In this document: piece by piece, positions 12,545-24,720 of the stretch | Layout: every line of letters begins with the position of its first letter | How positions within the stretch are numbered: the first letter of the stretch is position 1 | NCBI GenBank assembly: GCA_025201345.1 | Contig: JAIXMG010000027.1 | Span: 151,501-215,500, forward strand | DNA: 64,000 nt | From: Thamnidium elegans | Taxonomy: Eukaryota > Mucoromycota > Mucoromycetes > Mucorales > Mucoraceae | Direction: 5' to 3' | The notes under the pieces: generated by a model | Seen by the model: the letters and a program-made list of their open reading frames with translations, nothing else | What the model was told of the DNA's origin: nothing | The model's database searches: none | Program-made: the position numbers and the translations under genes

Positions 12545-12964
12545 TCTGACAATACCATGTTCCAAGGATAAATCATCTTGGTCTGCCTTCATGGCCTCTT
12601 CAGCAGATTTGCCATTGGTTACAGTAACAGTCTTTCCATTTACATCCAAGTTATAAATTTCACCGTACTTTTGGTTACACCAATCCAGAAATTTGTTTGG
12701 CATGGCCATCAAATACAAGGTGTGACCAAATAACGGAAGACTGAAAGGTACTGTAGGAGGTAAATGTAATTTTTGACGTTGAGCTTTGATATATGCTGAA
12801 AGATTATACAAGGTAATGAAAGTTGCGGCTCCTACAAGCATCAATTCGTTCTTGGTGGAACGCTTATACATATCTGTCAATCTATGAGAGACAGGTAATT
12901 GCTTGATTAATTGAATCGCATTTTGAATAGGTGTATTTGACTGAAGTTTATTTAAATAATCCAT
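11285..12964 (-). CDS. Cytochrome P450 monooxygenase
   Basis: Two exons, 12964-12544 and 12459-11285, encode 531 aa. A hydrophobic segment around residues 50-65 (LMLVGAATFITLYNL) is the likely ER membrane anchor, followed by the Pro-rich LPPTVPFSLPLFGH hinge. The haem-binding loop is FGMGKHLCPGRFFA with the axial cysteine at about 476. The K-helix ExxR is in MREVLR. The I-helix reads FASVHTTS, with His in place of the usual acidic residue of the A/G-G-x-D/E-T-T motif, a variant found in some fungal P450 families. The substrate cannot be read from sequence. Mucoralean CYP509-like enzymes are a possible relation, but I do not assign a family. The intron starts with GTAA followed by about 30 A residues in the sense direction. 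Confidence 0.9.
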
Positions 12965-13008
12965 ATTGCAAAGTAAAAAGATGGGGGTGTGAGAGATTTA
13001 TTTATTTA

Positions 13009-13042
<34 letters not shown>

Positions 13043-13045
13043 GTC

Positions 13046-13055
13046 TTTATATAAA
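13046..13055 (-). promoter_or_regulatory. Candidate TATA box of the P450 gene
   Basis: The palindromic TTTATATAAA lies 82-91 nt upstream of the P450 start codon, just beyond a poly-A/T run. Position and sequence fit a TATA element; no transcript data support it here. Confidence 0.4.
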
Positions 13056-13137
13056 GTAGAAATTTAGCTCAAGGAAGATAGAACAGAATTCATTCTGTAG
13101 TCAGCTCCGTTTTCTTGCTTTATTTACACTCAGTGTA

Positions 13138-13185
13138 TTCGGCCCTAAGATTCGGCCGGGCCTAAGATTTGACCGGGCCTATCAT
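13138..13185. repeat. GC-rich short direct repeats
   Basis: Three imperfect copies of a unit with the core GGCCNGGGCCTAAGATT occur back to back in otherwise AT-rich DNA (GGCCCTAAGATTC, GGCCGGGCCTAAGATTT, GACCGGGCCTATC). They could be transposon-end debris or binding sites upstream of the P450 gene. Only the repetition itself is visible. Confidence 0.5.
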
Positions 13186-13404
13186 GTCGTAATGTCAATA
13201 ATAACAATAACAAATGATCATCATTTCTCGATTGAACACAATGATCGTTATTTAACCAAGGTCCGATCTGCATAATTTTCGCTCTTTTTTTTTGCTGTTA
13301 CAATTTCGCAATTGTTTTGTTTCGACTTTTTAATTAGTAAATACGCGTATAATTTTTCTTTTTTTTTTTTTGCGAAGGCAATATATTCTTCTTTTTAAAG
13401 AGGA

Positions 13405-13519
13405 TTAGTCCACTCCCAATTTGAAAAGTCCGCCCACTTTTTTGAGATTAAATTGCCCAAAAATTTGAGACTAATTTGACCAGATGTTTGAAGCTGAGTT
13501 GACCAGCTTTTTGACTTTA
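13405..13519. repeat. Degenerate ~23-bp tandem repeat
   Basis: About five diverged units with the consensus TTGACCA followed by a spacer and TTTGAGACTAA run across this stretch. The last three units are the clearest (TTGCCCA, TTGACCAGATGTTTGAAGCTGAG, TTGACCAGCTTTTTGAC). No function is evident. Confidence 0.5.
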
Positions 13520-13524
13520 TTCAA

Positions 13525-13870
13525 ATGAATTTCTTTCGCGAAGACGGTAGAGGTGGAATAGTGGACGAGTCTGGCCATGAAGCGGCTGCTTTTGTTGTAA
13601 ACCCGTCATTCAGACTGACAAGCTTGACAAACCTACATAAATATATCAAAAATAAAAAAGATAGTTGAGAAAGAACCGAAAGACACTGATATGCAAGAAG
13701 CAACTACAAAAAATGAAAGGTTATCAGAGTACAATGTTTACACTACCGAAGATCAATTGCGATACTTCTTTTTTTTATTCAGGAGAAGCTTATGAAACCA
13801 GCAGAAGTTGCAATTGGCGGCCTTATTTATTTAAAAATTACCCTACATTTGGGCAGTTTTAAAACGTCAT
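13525..13870 (+). pseudogene. Small coding relic, possibly transposon-derived
   Basis: Three open pieces follow each other in different frames or separated by stops: an ATG frame from 13525 (MNFFREDGRGGIVDESGHEA), a frame from 13691 with NERLSEYNVYTTEDQLRYFF, and a continuation MKPAEVAIGGLIYLK starting at 13790 in another frame. The middle part has the look of the start of a helix-turn-helix region, as in the N-terminal part of Tc1/IS630-type transposases, but this is only a resemblance. No intact protein can be made. It lies head-to-tail against the minus-strand pseudogene that follows. Confidence 0.35.
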
Positions 13871-13975
13871 TGATAAGAGAAGTGCAGAAACAATAGTTGA
13901 TGAATAAAATAAGTAATATTGATATAAAAAAAAATCGATAAAAATAATAATAGCAGAGGTAGATTGTAAATATGA

Positions 13976-15074
13976 TTACTTGCTAATAAAAGAATGGGAG
14001 AGGAATGGAGCAGCGGATTCATCTTCAGAATCATCACTGTTTAACTCTACGGCTTTTCTTTTTCTGTTACAACAGATCAAAGCTTCAACATCTTCCATTA
14101 ACTTTCTTCCAGTCAACACTGTTTCCAGCAAGGCGGTGAGATCAGTACCAATACTTGAAACTCTGATCTGGGAATGAAAGCTTTTTTGTTCGAGAGATTC
14201 TGGTAATAGTATTTCCAGCAGGAATATCCATAATTAAAACCTCTAGCTCAAGTCCTAGATAAAAAAAAAAGTTAATATCTTAGAGAACAACCTATATTAT
14301 AATCAAATTCTTACCCATCATCAGAAAGCTGACAGTGCACAAGCTGTTGCAGGGTTAGCTTTAACTAATCTTGAGAGTATATCCCTTTAGGTCTTTGGTA
14401 ATTTTATCATGCCATCATCTAAGTACTTGTCGTCGATAGGCACGTCTTCCTTCCCAACTCCCCAATTTCCTACTTCGTGGCGGCCAGCCTTGGACAAGAT
14501 GTCAACCTTTACTCCGGTGACCTTTCTTTCCCTTTTACTTGAACCCTCCAAGCCTCTACTCTCATTTATTCCTAATGAACAAGCTGTGCTGACTCGTTCG
14601 CCTAATTTGGCTTCAATAGGGCTGCCTTTAAAGCATTTAAATACGAACTGCCAGATTTTGTTGAAAAGATTGCCTTCAGAAAAGTCGTTCAACTCAATTC
14701 TTTCGGCGTTTTCGAATACTTCAGCAACTTCAATGACAGATTTTTAAATCCATTTTTTGGTTGTGATAGTTCCAAATTCAAATTTACTTTCGAAGGCGTG
14801 ATCATAAAAATCTTTAGGTTTCTTGAATACGCCTTGATCAAATGAGGTCAAGTGATTTTTTTACATCTTTCATCAATACTGAAAAGAACTGGCGCTTTGT
14901 AATTTCTGATTTCACGAAATTCTTCTTTGGTAAAAACTTCTTTCCATTCCCTCTTAAACGTGTTCAAGTTACCGCCTGTGTAACTGCTGATGATTAAGTT
15001 TTTGCTTGAGTAACGAAATCGTCCCAATTCACACGATTCTCTTCCTTAACAATATTTTGTAGTATTGCTGACAT
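13976..15074 (-). pseudogene. Decayed gene of a Mucoromycota-type hypothetical family
   Basis: Read on the minus strand, recognisable pieces appear in order but in shifting frames. The start is MSAILQNIVKEENRVNWDDF at 15074. A stretch with FKREWKEVFTKEEF follows near 14930, then a 101-codon open piece at 14692-14387 containing KVTGVKVDILSKAGRHEVG, and finally a C-terminal piece with LLETVLTGRKLMEDVEAL and an acidic Ser-Asp-Glu tail that ends at 13976. At least two stop codons or frameshifts separate the pieces, so the gene is inactive. From memory, the KVDIL...DDGMIKLPK pattern matches a multicopy protein family of unknown function in mucoralean genomes. That link is an inference. Confidence 0.55.
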
Positions 15075-15265
15075 TACTGAGTAACATATCTAGCTAGTAA
15101 CAAAATCGCATATGGAAATCAAATACCACCATGACGAGAAAAAGCGCACTGGTGTTTGTACAAGCACTGGAATGCTTGAGGAAGCACCTGCGCTAATTTT
15201 AAGCAGGAGCCCCACCTTTTCAAGCTCAGGCTAGCTTTTTTTGACAAAAAATGGTACATCAGCAG

Positions 15266-15503
15266 TGCCAATTTAGGGAAATTCCTGGTACACCACCATA
15301 TCATAGGGAAGGTCTTTTTGAAATATTTAGACATTTGATTGTATAAAAGGTACTTGCTTTTATATGAATTCATTGTTAAAAAAAAAAGGGTGGAATAAAT
15401 AAGTAGTTTATTCAACCATGATAAAATGGGGTTTATTTAATCATCACGATATTTAAAAATTACGTCATAAATTGGCACTGGTGGTGTACCAAGAATTAAC
15501 CAA
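15266..15503. mobile_element. MITE-like element, copy 1
   Basis: A non-coding element of about 240 bp. Its left edge contains AATTCCTGGTACACCACC and its right edge the inverted counterpart GGTGGTGTACCAAGAATT. The phrase CAGTGCCAATTT near the left edge is also present in inverted form near the right edge. A second diverged copy lies at 55823-56106 and shares the internal stretch with TATAAAAGGTACTTGCTT and GAATTCATTGTTAAAAAAAA. Terminal inverted repeats, small size and lack of coding capacity fit a miniature inverted-repeat transposable element. Confidence 0.6.
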
Positions 15504-16014
15504 AAAAAAAAAAATAATACTAGTAAAAATTATGTTTTTGAAAAAAAACCATTTCAACGCTAGCGCTTTACATAAACTTTGTATACCAAGATGAGTACGC
15601 TTTATTACTAATTGTTTTTTTTATAGACCTTTTTATACCAACTATTTTTCGTTGTATAACGTAATGCATAATGATAACCGTCGAATGATTTGGTATATCA
15701 AATAATAGAACAAATATATCAAATAAACTTTTTAAGACTACTTGCAATATTACTATGTATATCGTATTTAAACTTGGCAAACTAGTGTATAGAAGTTACA
15801 TTTCTCTTGTATACTATTTCTCCCGCTTAAACAAAATATATCAATTTAATAGCTGCGTTTGCATGAAACTACACACCTAGACATTAATATTACAAAAAAG
15901 ACAAGTTAGATTTTAAAATATATTTTTACTTGATCAATTTGTCCTGCCAAATAGAATTGGAGATATCCAACATATTTTTCGTAGCGTTTATATCTCGTTG
16001 CCAAAGTATGTTAC

Positions 16015-16050
<36 letters not shown>

Positions 16051-16356
16051 ATTCCAGTATACTATTGGTGTTTTTCCCCATTTGACATCTTCATTGGTTT
16101 CATTTTTTTATTTGATTTGCACCTATTGCTGGTCCGTAATAAATATACATTAGCAAGAGCTCAAACATTATTGTCATCAATTAAAATAGTATAGAACTAT
16201 GTATTAAAATAACATAAGTAATTAATTTGTATGTTTATTTCATTATACTCGTCTTTAAACTAAATAAACAAAATAAATTTAACTTGATTACAGGACGTAA
16301 AAATACACGAGGGGTTTTTATTTCAAAAAAAAAGTAAATAGTTATATTATCCAATT
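15504..16356. other. Intergenic, AT-rich
   Basis: No coding exon or structured RNA is evident. A T homopolymer of about 29 nt lies near 16019-16048. The right part is the 3' flank of the P-type ATPase gene. Confidence 0.5.
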
Positions 16357-19300
16357 TCACTGTTTTACAGCTGTTACTTTTCTGATAATCAGTTTTTCAA
16401 TTTCGACAAACGTGATTAATAAGACGACAGCTATAATAGTAATCACCCAACATTCCCATCCGACAGGAACTAGCTCTAACCAACCGTTGATACCAGGTGT
16501 GTAAATACCCATAACCATTAAGCCAAACGACACAAAGAAAGCTCCAACCATCCATCGGTTACCCGTTACACCCGTCTTGAATACAGACAAATGAACACTC
16601 CGAGCGTTAAAGGAGTGAACCAGCTGTAATGTTGTAAGCGTAGTAAATGTCTATTTACAATTTGTTTAGTATATGTACACGACGTAAAATATTTATAGCT
16701 TACCATTGATCGAGAAAGCTCAATAGGAAACTTAAGAGCGTATAATGTAATAACATAAGACGCCAAAGCCAACAATGCAATCAACATAGAGTTAATAAAA
16801 ATAATCAACCATGTCATCTTGGTAATAACACCCATTTTTGGATCACGAGGGTGTCTTTGCATCAAATCCTTTTCATTTGGCTCAACACCTAAAGCCATAG
16901 CAGGTGGAATATCAGCTATATAAATTTATAGAGAAAATTAATAAAATGAAAGAAAACTTGGTGTTTTTTTTAAAAAAAAATTAGTATGTTATTACCGATA
17001 ATGTTTGCCCATAAAATCATCATAACAGTCAATGGTACTTCGATATTAGCAATAGTACAAATCAACATTAAAAAGATTTCAGCACCGTTACAACTTAACA
17101 AGTAAACAATGAACTTGAGAATGTTATCAAATACATGCCTTCCTTCTTTGACTGCATCAACAATACTGGTAAAGTTATCGTTTACCAATACGATATCAGC
17201 AGCTTGCTTTGTAATTTCGGTACCAGCTTGACCCATAGCAACACCAACATCAGCACGTTTAATAGCAGGAGCATCTAATAAATATGTGCTTAATATAAAT
17301 TATACATGTAATATGAAGTAAACTTACCATTTACACCATCACCAGTCATTGCAACCAATTCACCTCGCTGTTGTAATGCACGTACGATAGACAACTTATT
17401 ATCGGGACTGACGCGAGCAAATACACTAGGAAACGGATCCAGTTCAATAATAGCGTCATCAGATAACAAATCCAATTCACGACCAAGAATAGCTCGACTC
17501 TAAAATCAAAAAAAGGGAAAATTATGATAAATAACCAGTTATAGTTTTTTTTTAAAAAAAATACGGCTTACCATTCCTGGGACATCGCCCTTGAAAATAC
17601 CAAGTTGAGAAGCAATAGCTGTTGCAGTCTCTACATGATCACCAGTAATCATCATGACATGAATACCAGCCTGCTGACATGTTTCAACTGCTTCTTTTAC
17701 ACCTTGTTTGGGAGGATCAATAAGACCTACTAACCCAACAAAAATCATACCAGATTCCTCTAAGTTAGGATTTTTATTAGAAGACTCTTCACCATCAGAC
17801 GTTTCATTATGGCCTTCTGAAAGATGTACACTATCAGCAGGAATAATCTTAAAAGCAATACCAAGAACACGTAAACCTTGAGAGGCCATACGCACATTTT
17901 CATCATATACCTGAGAAGCAAAATCATCCGTCATTTCCATTGACTGATCTGTGATAGACTCAGCATCTTTTTTCATATAATGGCTACATTTTCTTAAAAG
18001 CTCTTCAGGAGCACCTTTACAAGCGAAAAACATTTTATCGTTATCAAGAATATGATTGCCACCTTCAGCGTGATATACAGAACTCATCAATTTACGTTCA
18101 CTATCAAATGCTTGTTCGTAGACCTTTTTGAAGCCCAAGTTTTGGCTCCAGTAATCACGACCTAATCCACCCTTTTGAGCAGCTACAGTTAATGCGATTT
18201 CAGTAGGATCACCGATAGATTTAAATTCACCGGTTTCTTCATCTTTTCGAATAGCAGAGTTATTACAAAGACTGGAGACCATGAAAGCAGAATAAAGTTG
18301 TTTGGTGTAACCTTCGGGGTGTTCGGTATCAATTGGTTTAGGTCTCATGGCTGCATAATTGATTTCCTGCTGATCATTACTTGAGGCATTAGCAGTATGT
18401 CTAACATGAATCATACGTCGACGCAAGTCTTCATGTTCACGAATAATTTGACCATCGTTAGGGTTTACAGAAGTAGATTCTGTAAACTTGTATAAGGAGT
18501 TATCTGTAGTCCATAATTCAGAAGTACCCATTTTTCCTTCAGTTAATGTACCGGTCTATATTTGTAGTGCATAAATATTTTATTTTAAAGTTTTTGTTTT
18601 TGTTTTATGTTTTACCTTATCAGAGCAAATAACTGTTACACTACCTAGTGATTCGACAGCGGGTAAAGTTCTTACAATACATTGACTAATAATAATTTTA
18701 AGGTTAATGCTTGTTTTTTATTTCTGAGGATCATTCATGCTTATACATACTTTGCCGCCATACGTCTTACTCCAAGAGCCATAGTGACGGTAGTAACTGC
18801 CACTAAACCTTCCGGAATAACGGATACGGCCAAGCTATAAAAACATAATTAGTATAAATATAGTGAAATAAAAATAATAATAAAAAAAAGACTAACCTTA
18901 AACCAATATTAACCATTTGACGGGCATCTTTTTTCCAAATAACACCAATAGCAACGACTAGTGCACACAAGAAAATAGCAAGAATGACCAAATAAATACC
19001 AAGTTTTGACAGCTTCCTTTGAATTGGTGTTTTCACTTTGCGCTTAGAACCAGATTGAATAGCTGTACTAATTTTACCGATCTATATATATATATATATA
19101 TACATATATTTGTTATTATGTATGCGATGTGCAAGCAATTTTTAGTTTTGTTTGCTTACCTCAGTTTGAATACCTGTTCTCACAACAATACCTTTTGCTC
19201 TACCACGCGCAATTGTTGTAGACATGAATGCATTGCCTTTGCAGTCGCCAATAGGAATCTTTCGCGTCTGACGTATTATAAAAAATAAATAAATAATTAG

Positions 19301-20679
19301 TGGATTAAGACTTAACTAGATTTGTTATGGATTGTACATACTTTCGATTTAATTGCATGAATATTTTTTTGCGCAGGAACACTTTCACCCGTAAGGATAC
19401 CTTCTACCACACCAAGTTGAGATACTTCAATTAATCTTATATCAGCAGGGACAGCATCACCTTCTTCCAACACAACCAAATCACCAGGAACCAGTTCTTC
19501 TGATTCAATGTATCTTTGCTGACCATCACGAATGACAACAGCTTGAGGAACAGATAAATTCATAAGGGCATTTAAGGTTTTACTTGCTTTCCATTCTTGG
19601 CTAAAACCAATAATAGTGTTTAAAACTACGACGACGAGCAAGACGATCATACTGTTATACTCCTTTTCTGCGGCTTCAATGATGGCAGCGGCAATTAGGA
19701 TAAGTACCATAAAATCAGTTAATTGTTCCCACAACATTTTAAATGGATTAGGGCGTGGAGGTGCAGGTAACCCGTTTGTTCCATAGTGCTCTCTTAAAGC
19801 CGGAACCAAATCTTCCGATAAACCGCGGTCTTTATCCGTCTTTGAAAACATACAAAGTAATTTATCAACAGACCGATCAAAATAAAGCGCTTGAGGAGGA
19901 GGTAATAAAGCGATACCGAGTACTTCTGGTGCACGGGGCATCTTGGATTTTTCTTCGTTACTAACTTCGGTGTATAAAGAGGACTTTAATAAGCGTTCCA
20001 TATCACCTTGTTCATTTTCTTTGATTAAATCACGCCAATCACTAAATTGATTTGGAAAGAAACGAGTCAATAGTAAGACCATAGCAATAGCACCACGTTT
20101 TTGCTCTTTGGTAGAGGAGGTAGGTTGGCATCGGTAATGAATTTTTAGTTGGCGGCGTAAGTCTGAAACGTCCAACTCACTGACCACAACACGAAACTCA
20201 ATTACTAAAATAAAAAAAATGTTACTGGTTTGATTTGATTTGATTTTTTTTTTTATGATCTGCAAACCTTCTTCAAGGAAATCACCAAATAAGAAAAATG
20301 CCATGTCAGCAGCAGTGGTTGTCTTCTTTTTCAAAAGATGACCTTCAGTATGTCCCATATTAAGAAACAAACCTTCAGATAATCGTTTCATAAGAGATTT
20401 ATCAAGATGAGGCTGACCGCCATTCTTGATTCTGTAGTCCATAACATAGCGAAGACCTTCTAGTACTTCTTCAAGTGAAATGGACTTGTTATCTTGAACA
20501 TTAAAGAGATCATTGACTAAAAAAAAAATGACGTTTATATACGTGCATGTATATATATATAATGTATAAAACTTACCATATACTTCAATTTGTTGTTCAA
20601 TTGAAAGTTTACCGTCATTGATAGAGAATATATCAACTACAGCATGTTGTATAGGTTCTATAGGGGGTTTCAGGGCCAT
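16357..20679 (-). CDS. P-type II cation-transporting ATPase with N-terminal EF-hand-like extension
   Basis: Twelve exons on the minus strand (20679-20577, 20516-20268, 20204-19342, 19267-19160, 19081-18897, 18834-18751, 18685-18616, 18555-17572, 17499-17328, 17274-16996, 16915-16704, 16650-16357) give 1200 aa. Pump motifs are complete: TGES (about 389-392), the phosphorylation loop CSDKTGTLTEGK (Asp about 553, split by an intron after DK), KGAPEELL, MMITGDH and MTGDGVNDAPA. TM4 reads SVIPEGLVAVTTVTMALG and TM6 LWANIIADIPPAMALG, keeping the Glu, Asn and Asp that bind cations in SERCA/PMR1 pumps, while TM5 has NGAEIFL. Ca2+ is plausible, but Na+/K+ export (ENA-like) is not excluded. The first 120 residues add an acidic helix-loop-helix region (DLFNVQDNKSISLEEVLEGL) that resembles an EF-hand. 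Confidence 0.9.
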
Positions 20680-22227
20680 AAATTGGATAAGTGAGATAAG
20701 GTTTTTTTTTGTAAAAAAAAAAAGATAAGTTGAACAAGAAATCGAGACAAAAAAATAATTAATTTATAGGAAAAAAAAAGTGTGCGAAAACTGGCGACAT
20801 CACGTTACTTCTGACACTACTAATAAGAGAATATTCTGACGTACATGTGTCCGTTCTTTGCAATAAACAAGAATTGCTCTAGTGTAACAGACTCCAGAAA
20901 AATCGCTTCTTTATATATAAAATGATTGTGTAACATTTTTGTATGATTTCTTTTTATTTCCTTCTTTCTGTTTTAACAAGACTTATTTGTATTGACGCAT
21001 GTTTGTTGGGTTTTTCTGTTGTTTTTTTTTGTTTGGAAAAGGGGGGATTTTTTTTTTATCATTACATTGATCAAGTTGCCCTAGTGATGATCTTTCCATT
21101 GGACATATCTATTCAAATTTGGTAAACAACATGTTATCAACCGTAGATCATGGGTTAGTATAAAATAGAAACATTCAATAAGCTTAGAAAAAAAAAAGAC
21201 CCTGTCATTATTAATAAGAATACAAATAATAAACTTCTTCCTTATCTTCTATTATTATTTTATTTTATTACTGTATATTTCTTTATTACAAAAAAAAAGT
21301 CGGTTTTTGTGTCACCATTTTTACCGGTGCTTATTATCAAAAGTAGAATAAATACAAATCCGCAGTTTGGCAATATCGGATTTCTATTCTGTGATCGGTT
21401 GCTTAGCATCATAAGAGACCAATTACCTAGTTTTTGTGACGGATTTACTAGCCTATTGGAGTATAGCTTTTTTTTAAAAACTATTGACGTTTTATACAGG
21501 TTCTTTATTTAAAACTTTAAACATTACACAATAAAACGTTTAAATACGAATTCCTCAGAAAAAACAACAATCATTTCCAGACCAATCAAATCATATTTAT
21601 GTCACTGTGATATTTAGGCTTTTTTTTTTTGATAAAATAAAAAGAAGTCAATCCTGCCATTGTCTCACAGACTAGTAAAAGTACCAGTACTAGGTCCCTC
21701 TTTCGCGTCAATGGCCGATACAGCCAAAAGAAAAACTAATTCCCAATTTCTTTCGAACTTTCGACTTGAGGGTCTACAAACGTTGCCTCTGCATTTATCA
21801 GCATATTTTCCCTCGACTTTTCTCCTTTTTTTTTTAGCTTGAAATATCATACTGCGTTTTTGTTTAGAACGGTATGTTCTACTATTGACGATTTACCTTT
21901 GAAAGCGTTACGCTCTGTCCGATCGAGTCACAATCATTGTAACCTTACATACTGGATTTCTCTCTATTTTCGGGACTTTATTTGAAACATTAGGAAACCA
22001 AACGAGCGCACCACTCCATTCTGATATTGTATAATTTACTTTTGTTATTCCCGAAAAATAACAAGATCATTTCTTCCCCCCCTCTCCGGCTTCATTTTAG
22101 CAGGCATTGTATATCCGCTCTCACGCCAGTGTGACTTTTAAAAATCCTTTAATAAATAAATGTATAAAAAAGATATTTTTTTTTTATTTTTATGTTGTAG
22201 ATATTACAAACCCTTCGTATCATAAAT
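20680..22227. other. Divergent intergenic region between ATPase and ARP8
   Basis: 1.55 kb of AT-rich sequence separating two divergently transcribed genes. A TTATATATAAAG stretch near 20909-20921 could serve as a TATA element for the ATPase gene. Short open frames at 20943, 21309 and 21660 carry no recognisable features and are not called. Confidence 0.5.
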
Positions 22228-24635
22228 ATGACTGATCATAATAACAACAGTCCGCATAGTAATACTTTTCTCAAGAACCTGTCACAAAAGAAATACGCGT
22301 GGATGGAGGAAGCGAGCTCTATCACTACTCCTCCTTTTCCAGTAAATAAAACAGGTGATCAAAAACCAAGTGAGTCCTCACCGCGTCCACAATCACAACC
22401 ACAACCTCATTCACAACCACAACCACAACAACAACAACAACAGCAACAACAGGCTTTGCCAAAAAAGATTAAAAAGCAAAGACTTTCCCCTGAACCAGAG
22501 ACACCCAAGAAGCATAAAAATATCAAATCTCCTCCATCTGTTCCTATGAGTAACGATACCTGTATGGATAATGTAGAGATGAAAGTGGAAACTCCTGCTG
22601 ATAAAGAAGTAGTAACTGTAGTAAAAGAGAATATAACACCAACTAGACCTCAGCCCCACTTTAAATATACTACTTTTCCTGTCAAGGGCTACAACATTCT
22701 TCCAACACGTAATATTACAAGTACTTTTGCTAGAAACGACACAACTTATTTTCCCGGTAGTAAAGCAGGTGCAGAAGAAATCTCACCTGATGTAAGTACC
22801 TCTTTTATATATATATATAATTATAATGTATTAACTCTTCCTCCCCCTTTTTCTTTTTTTTTTCTGTTAGCCAGAAGAGGAATGGAGAGATACCATCATT
22901 ATTCATCCTGGATCGCGTAATTTGAGATTAGGTTTTGCTTCTGAAGCATTTCCCAAATGTGTTCCTCATGTTATAGCTAGACGTTTCAAGAATAAAGTTC
23001 AACAAGAGGATATGGATATGACAATTGAGACTGAAGAGGACGAGGAAAAGCGCCAAGAAGCTTTACAGGAAATTAGAGGAGAACTCAAATGGAGAATGAA
23101 AAATGCAAAGCGAAGAGCAGTTCCTAACGCTGAAGCACAAGTCATTGGATTTAATACAACTGCATTCAAGGAAACTATTCTCGATCATAACGACCCTTAT
23201 AAAGTAGAATGGACTGAAACCATATCAAATGCCGAATATTTTGTGGGTGAAAAGGTAAAAAAAAAAAAGAAAAAAAAAAAAAGAAAGAAAGTATAACACT
23301 GTAAACGAATAATTATTATTAACATTAAATTTATGGATTAGGCACTTAATTTACCTATTCCTAAAGACTGCCCATATCGTATTCTTTATCCTTGGAAGTA
23401 CGGTACATTCAATTCTGAAGATTATACGTCTTTAAATGCAGTATTGAGTGATATTGAGGCTATTTGGACTGAATCTATTATCAATGAATTACAAGTGGAA
23501 AAATCCGATTTTAAGGTATATGGTATACACAATTTTAATGAGGGGGAGATGGAGAAATTAATCGTATAGGGATTAGAACTTTAATGTAGTGATTGTTGTA
23601 CCAGACAACTTCCATCAAACTTATCTTTGCGAGTTAGTTACCATGTTGTTACGTTACATGAACTTTAGAGGTGTTATTATACAACAAGAATCGACGTGTG
23701 CAACTTATGGTGCTGGCGTATCCAGTGCAGTTGTTGTCGATATTGGTGCACAAAAGACCAATATTACTTGTATAGAAGATGGTGTCTGTCAAGTGGATTC
23801 AAGAATATCAATTGCTATTGGTGGTGATGACATTACTAAAACATTTGCATCATTTTTATTAGCAAACAAGTTTCCTTACGAAAATATCGATTTATCAACT
23901 ACTTTTGATTGGAGATTAGCAGAGGGATTAAAAGAAAAATGGTGTACTATGAATGAAGCCGATATTAGTGTTCAAGTATACGATTTCTTTACTCGTACTC
24001 CATTTAAACCAACCTTAAAATATCAATGTAAAGTATACGATGAAGTCTTTTTAGCTCCACTTTGTCTAGTCTACCCTGACATATTGGAGAATAAAAAGAA
24101 GGTATTAAAGTCATCATGGTCGTCCTCTAATGATTCAGTAAGTTTATTTATATAATATATGTATATATCATTTGTATTTACTCTTCTAATTTGGTTATAG
24201 TCAAATATGTATCAATCATATCCCATTGATATTGCAATTGCTCAATCAATTCTTAATACTGCAAATGGATCAGAAGAGAAATTAAAAAGATACTTCACTA
24301 GCATCATTCTAGTTGGCGGAGGTGGTAAAATAGCAAATTTCAGTAAAGTATTGGAGGACCGGTAAGTTATGAACTCTAAACGATAAAGTACAATTTTTTT
24401 TTTCTTAAAGCTTATACTATTATTTAGTGTATTATCAACAGTATTAGCGCAGAGAGCCTTTATTGATCGTGTAGAAGTGTTACCTGCCCCTAGAGAATTA
24501 GATCCTGAAGTATTGGTTTGGAAAGGTGCTTCTGTAATGGCAAAATTAGATATAGCAAAAGATATGTGGATTGGCGCAAAAGAATGGGATCAAGTGGGTG
24601 CAAGATTATTAAGAGAGAGAGCTTTGCTTATGTAA
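22228..24635 (+). CDS. ARP8: Actin-related protein 8 (INO80 complex)
   Basis: Six exons (22228-22791, 22871-23254, 23342-23515, 23577-24137, 24201-24361, 24428-24635) encode 683 aa. Arp8 is a nuclear actin-like subunit of the INO80 chromatin remodeller that binds nucleosomes with Arp4 and actin. The N-terminal ~180 residues are disordered, with a Pro/Gln-rich tract (near 22390-22450) and basic KKIKKQR, KKHK patches. The actin fold begins at IIIHPGSRNLRLGFASE (phosphate-binding strand). It continues with the second half VVVDIGAQKTNITCIEDGV, and then ILVGGGGKIANF and RELDPEVLVWKGASVMAKL, the usual Arp8 C-terminal signature. Canonical actin ATP-loop residues are weakly kept, as is normal for Arp8. 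The fourth intron-exon border was placed at GATTAG/AACTTT because only that acceptor keeps the frame. Confidence 0.93.
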
Positions 24636-24720
24636 TTTAAAATAAAATTTTTTTTCCTCATATACACACTTCTGTATTTTTTTATTTGTTTTGTTTTATA
24701 CGTTTACTAGTTTTTTTATA

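Noticed and set aside
15119..15415. 98-codon minus-strand open frame
   Set aside because: Most of it lies across the MITE-like repeat and it has no protein features.
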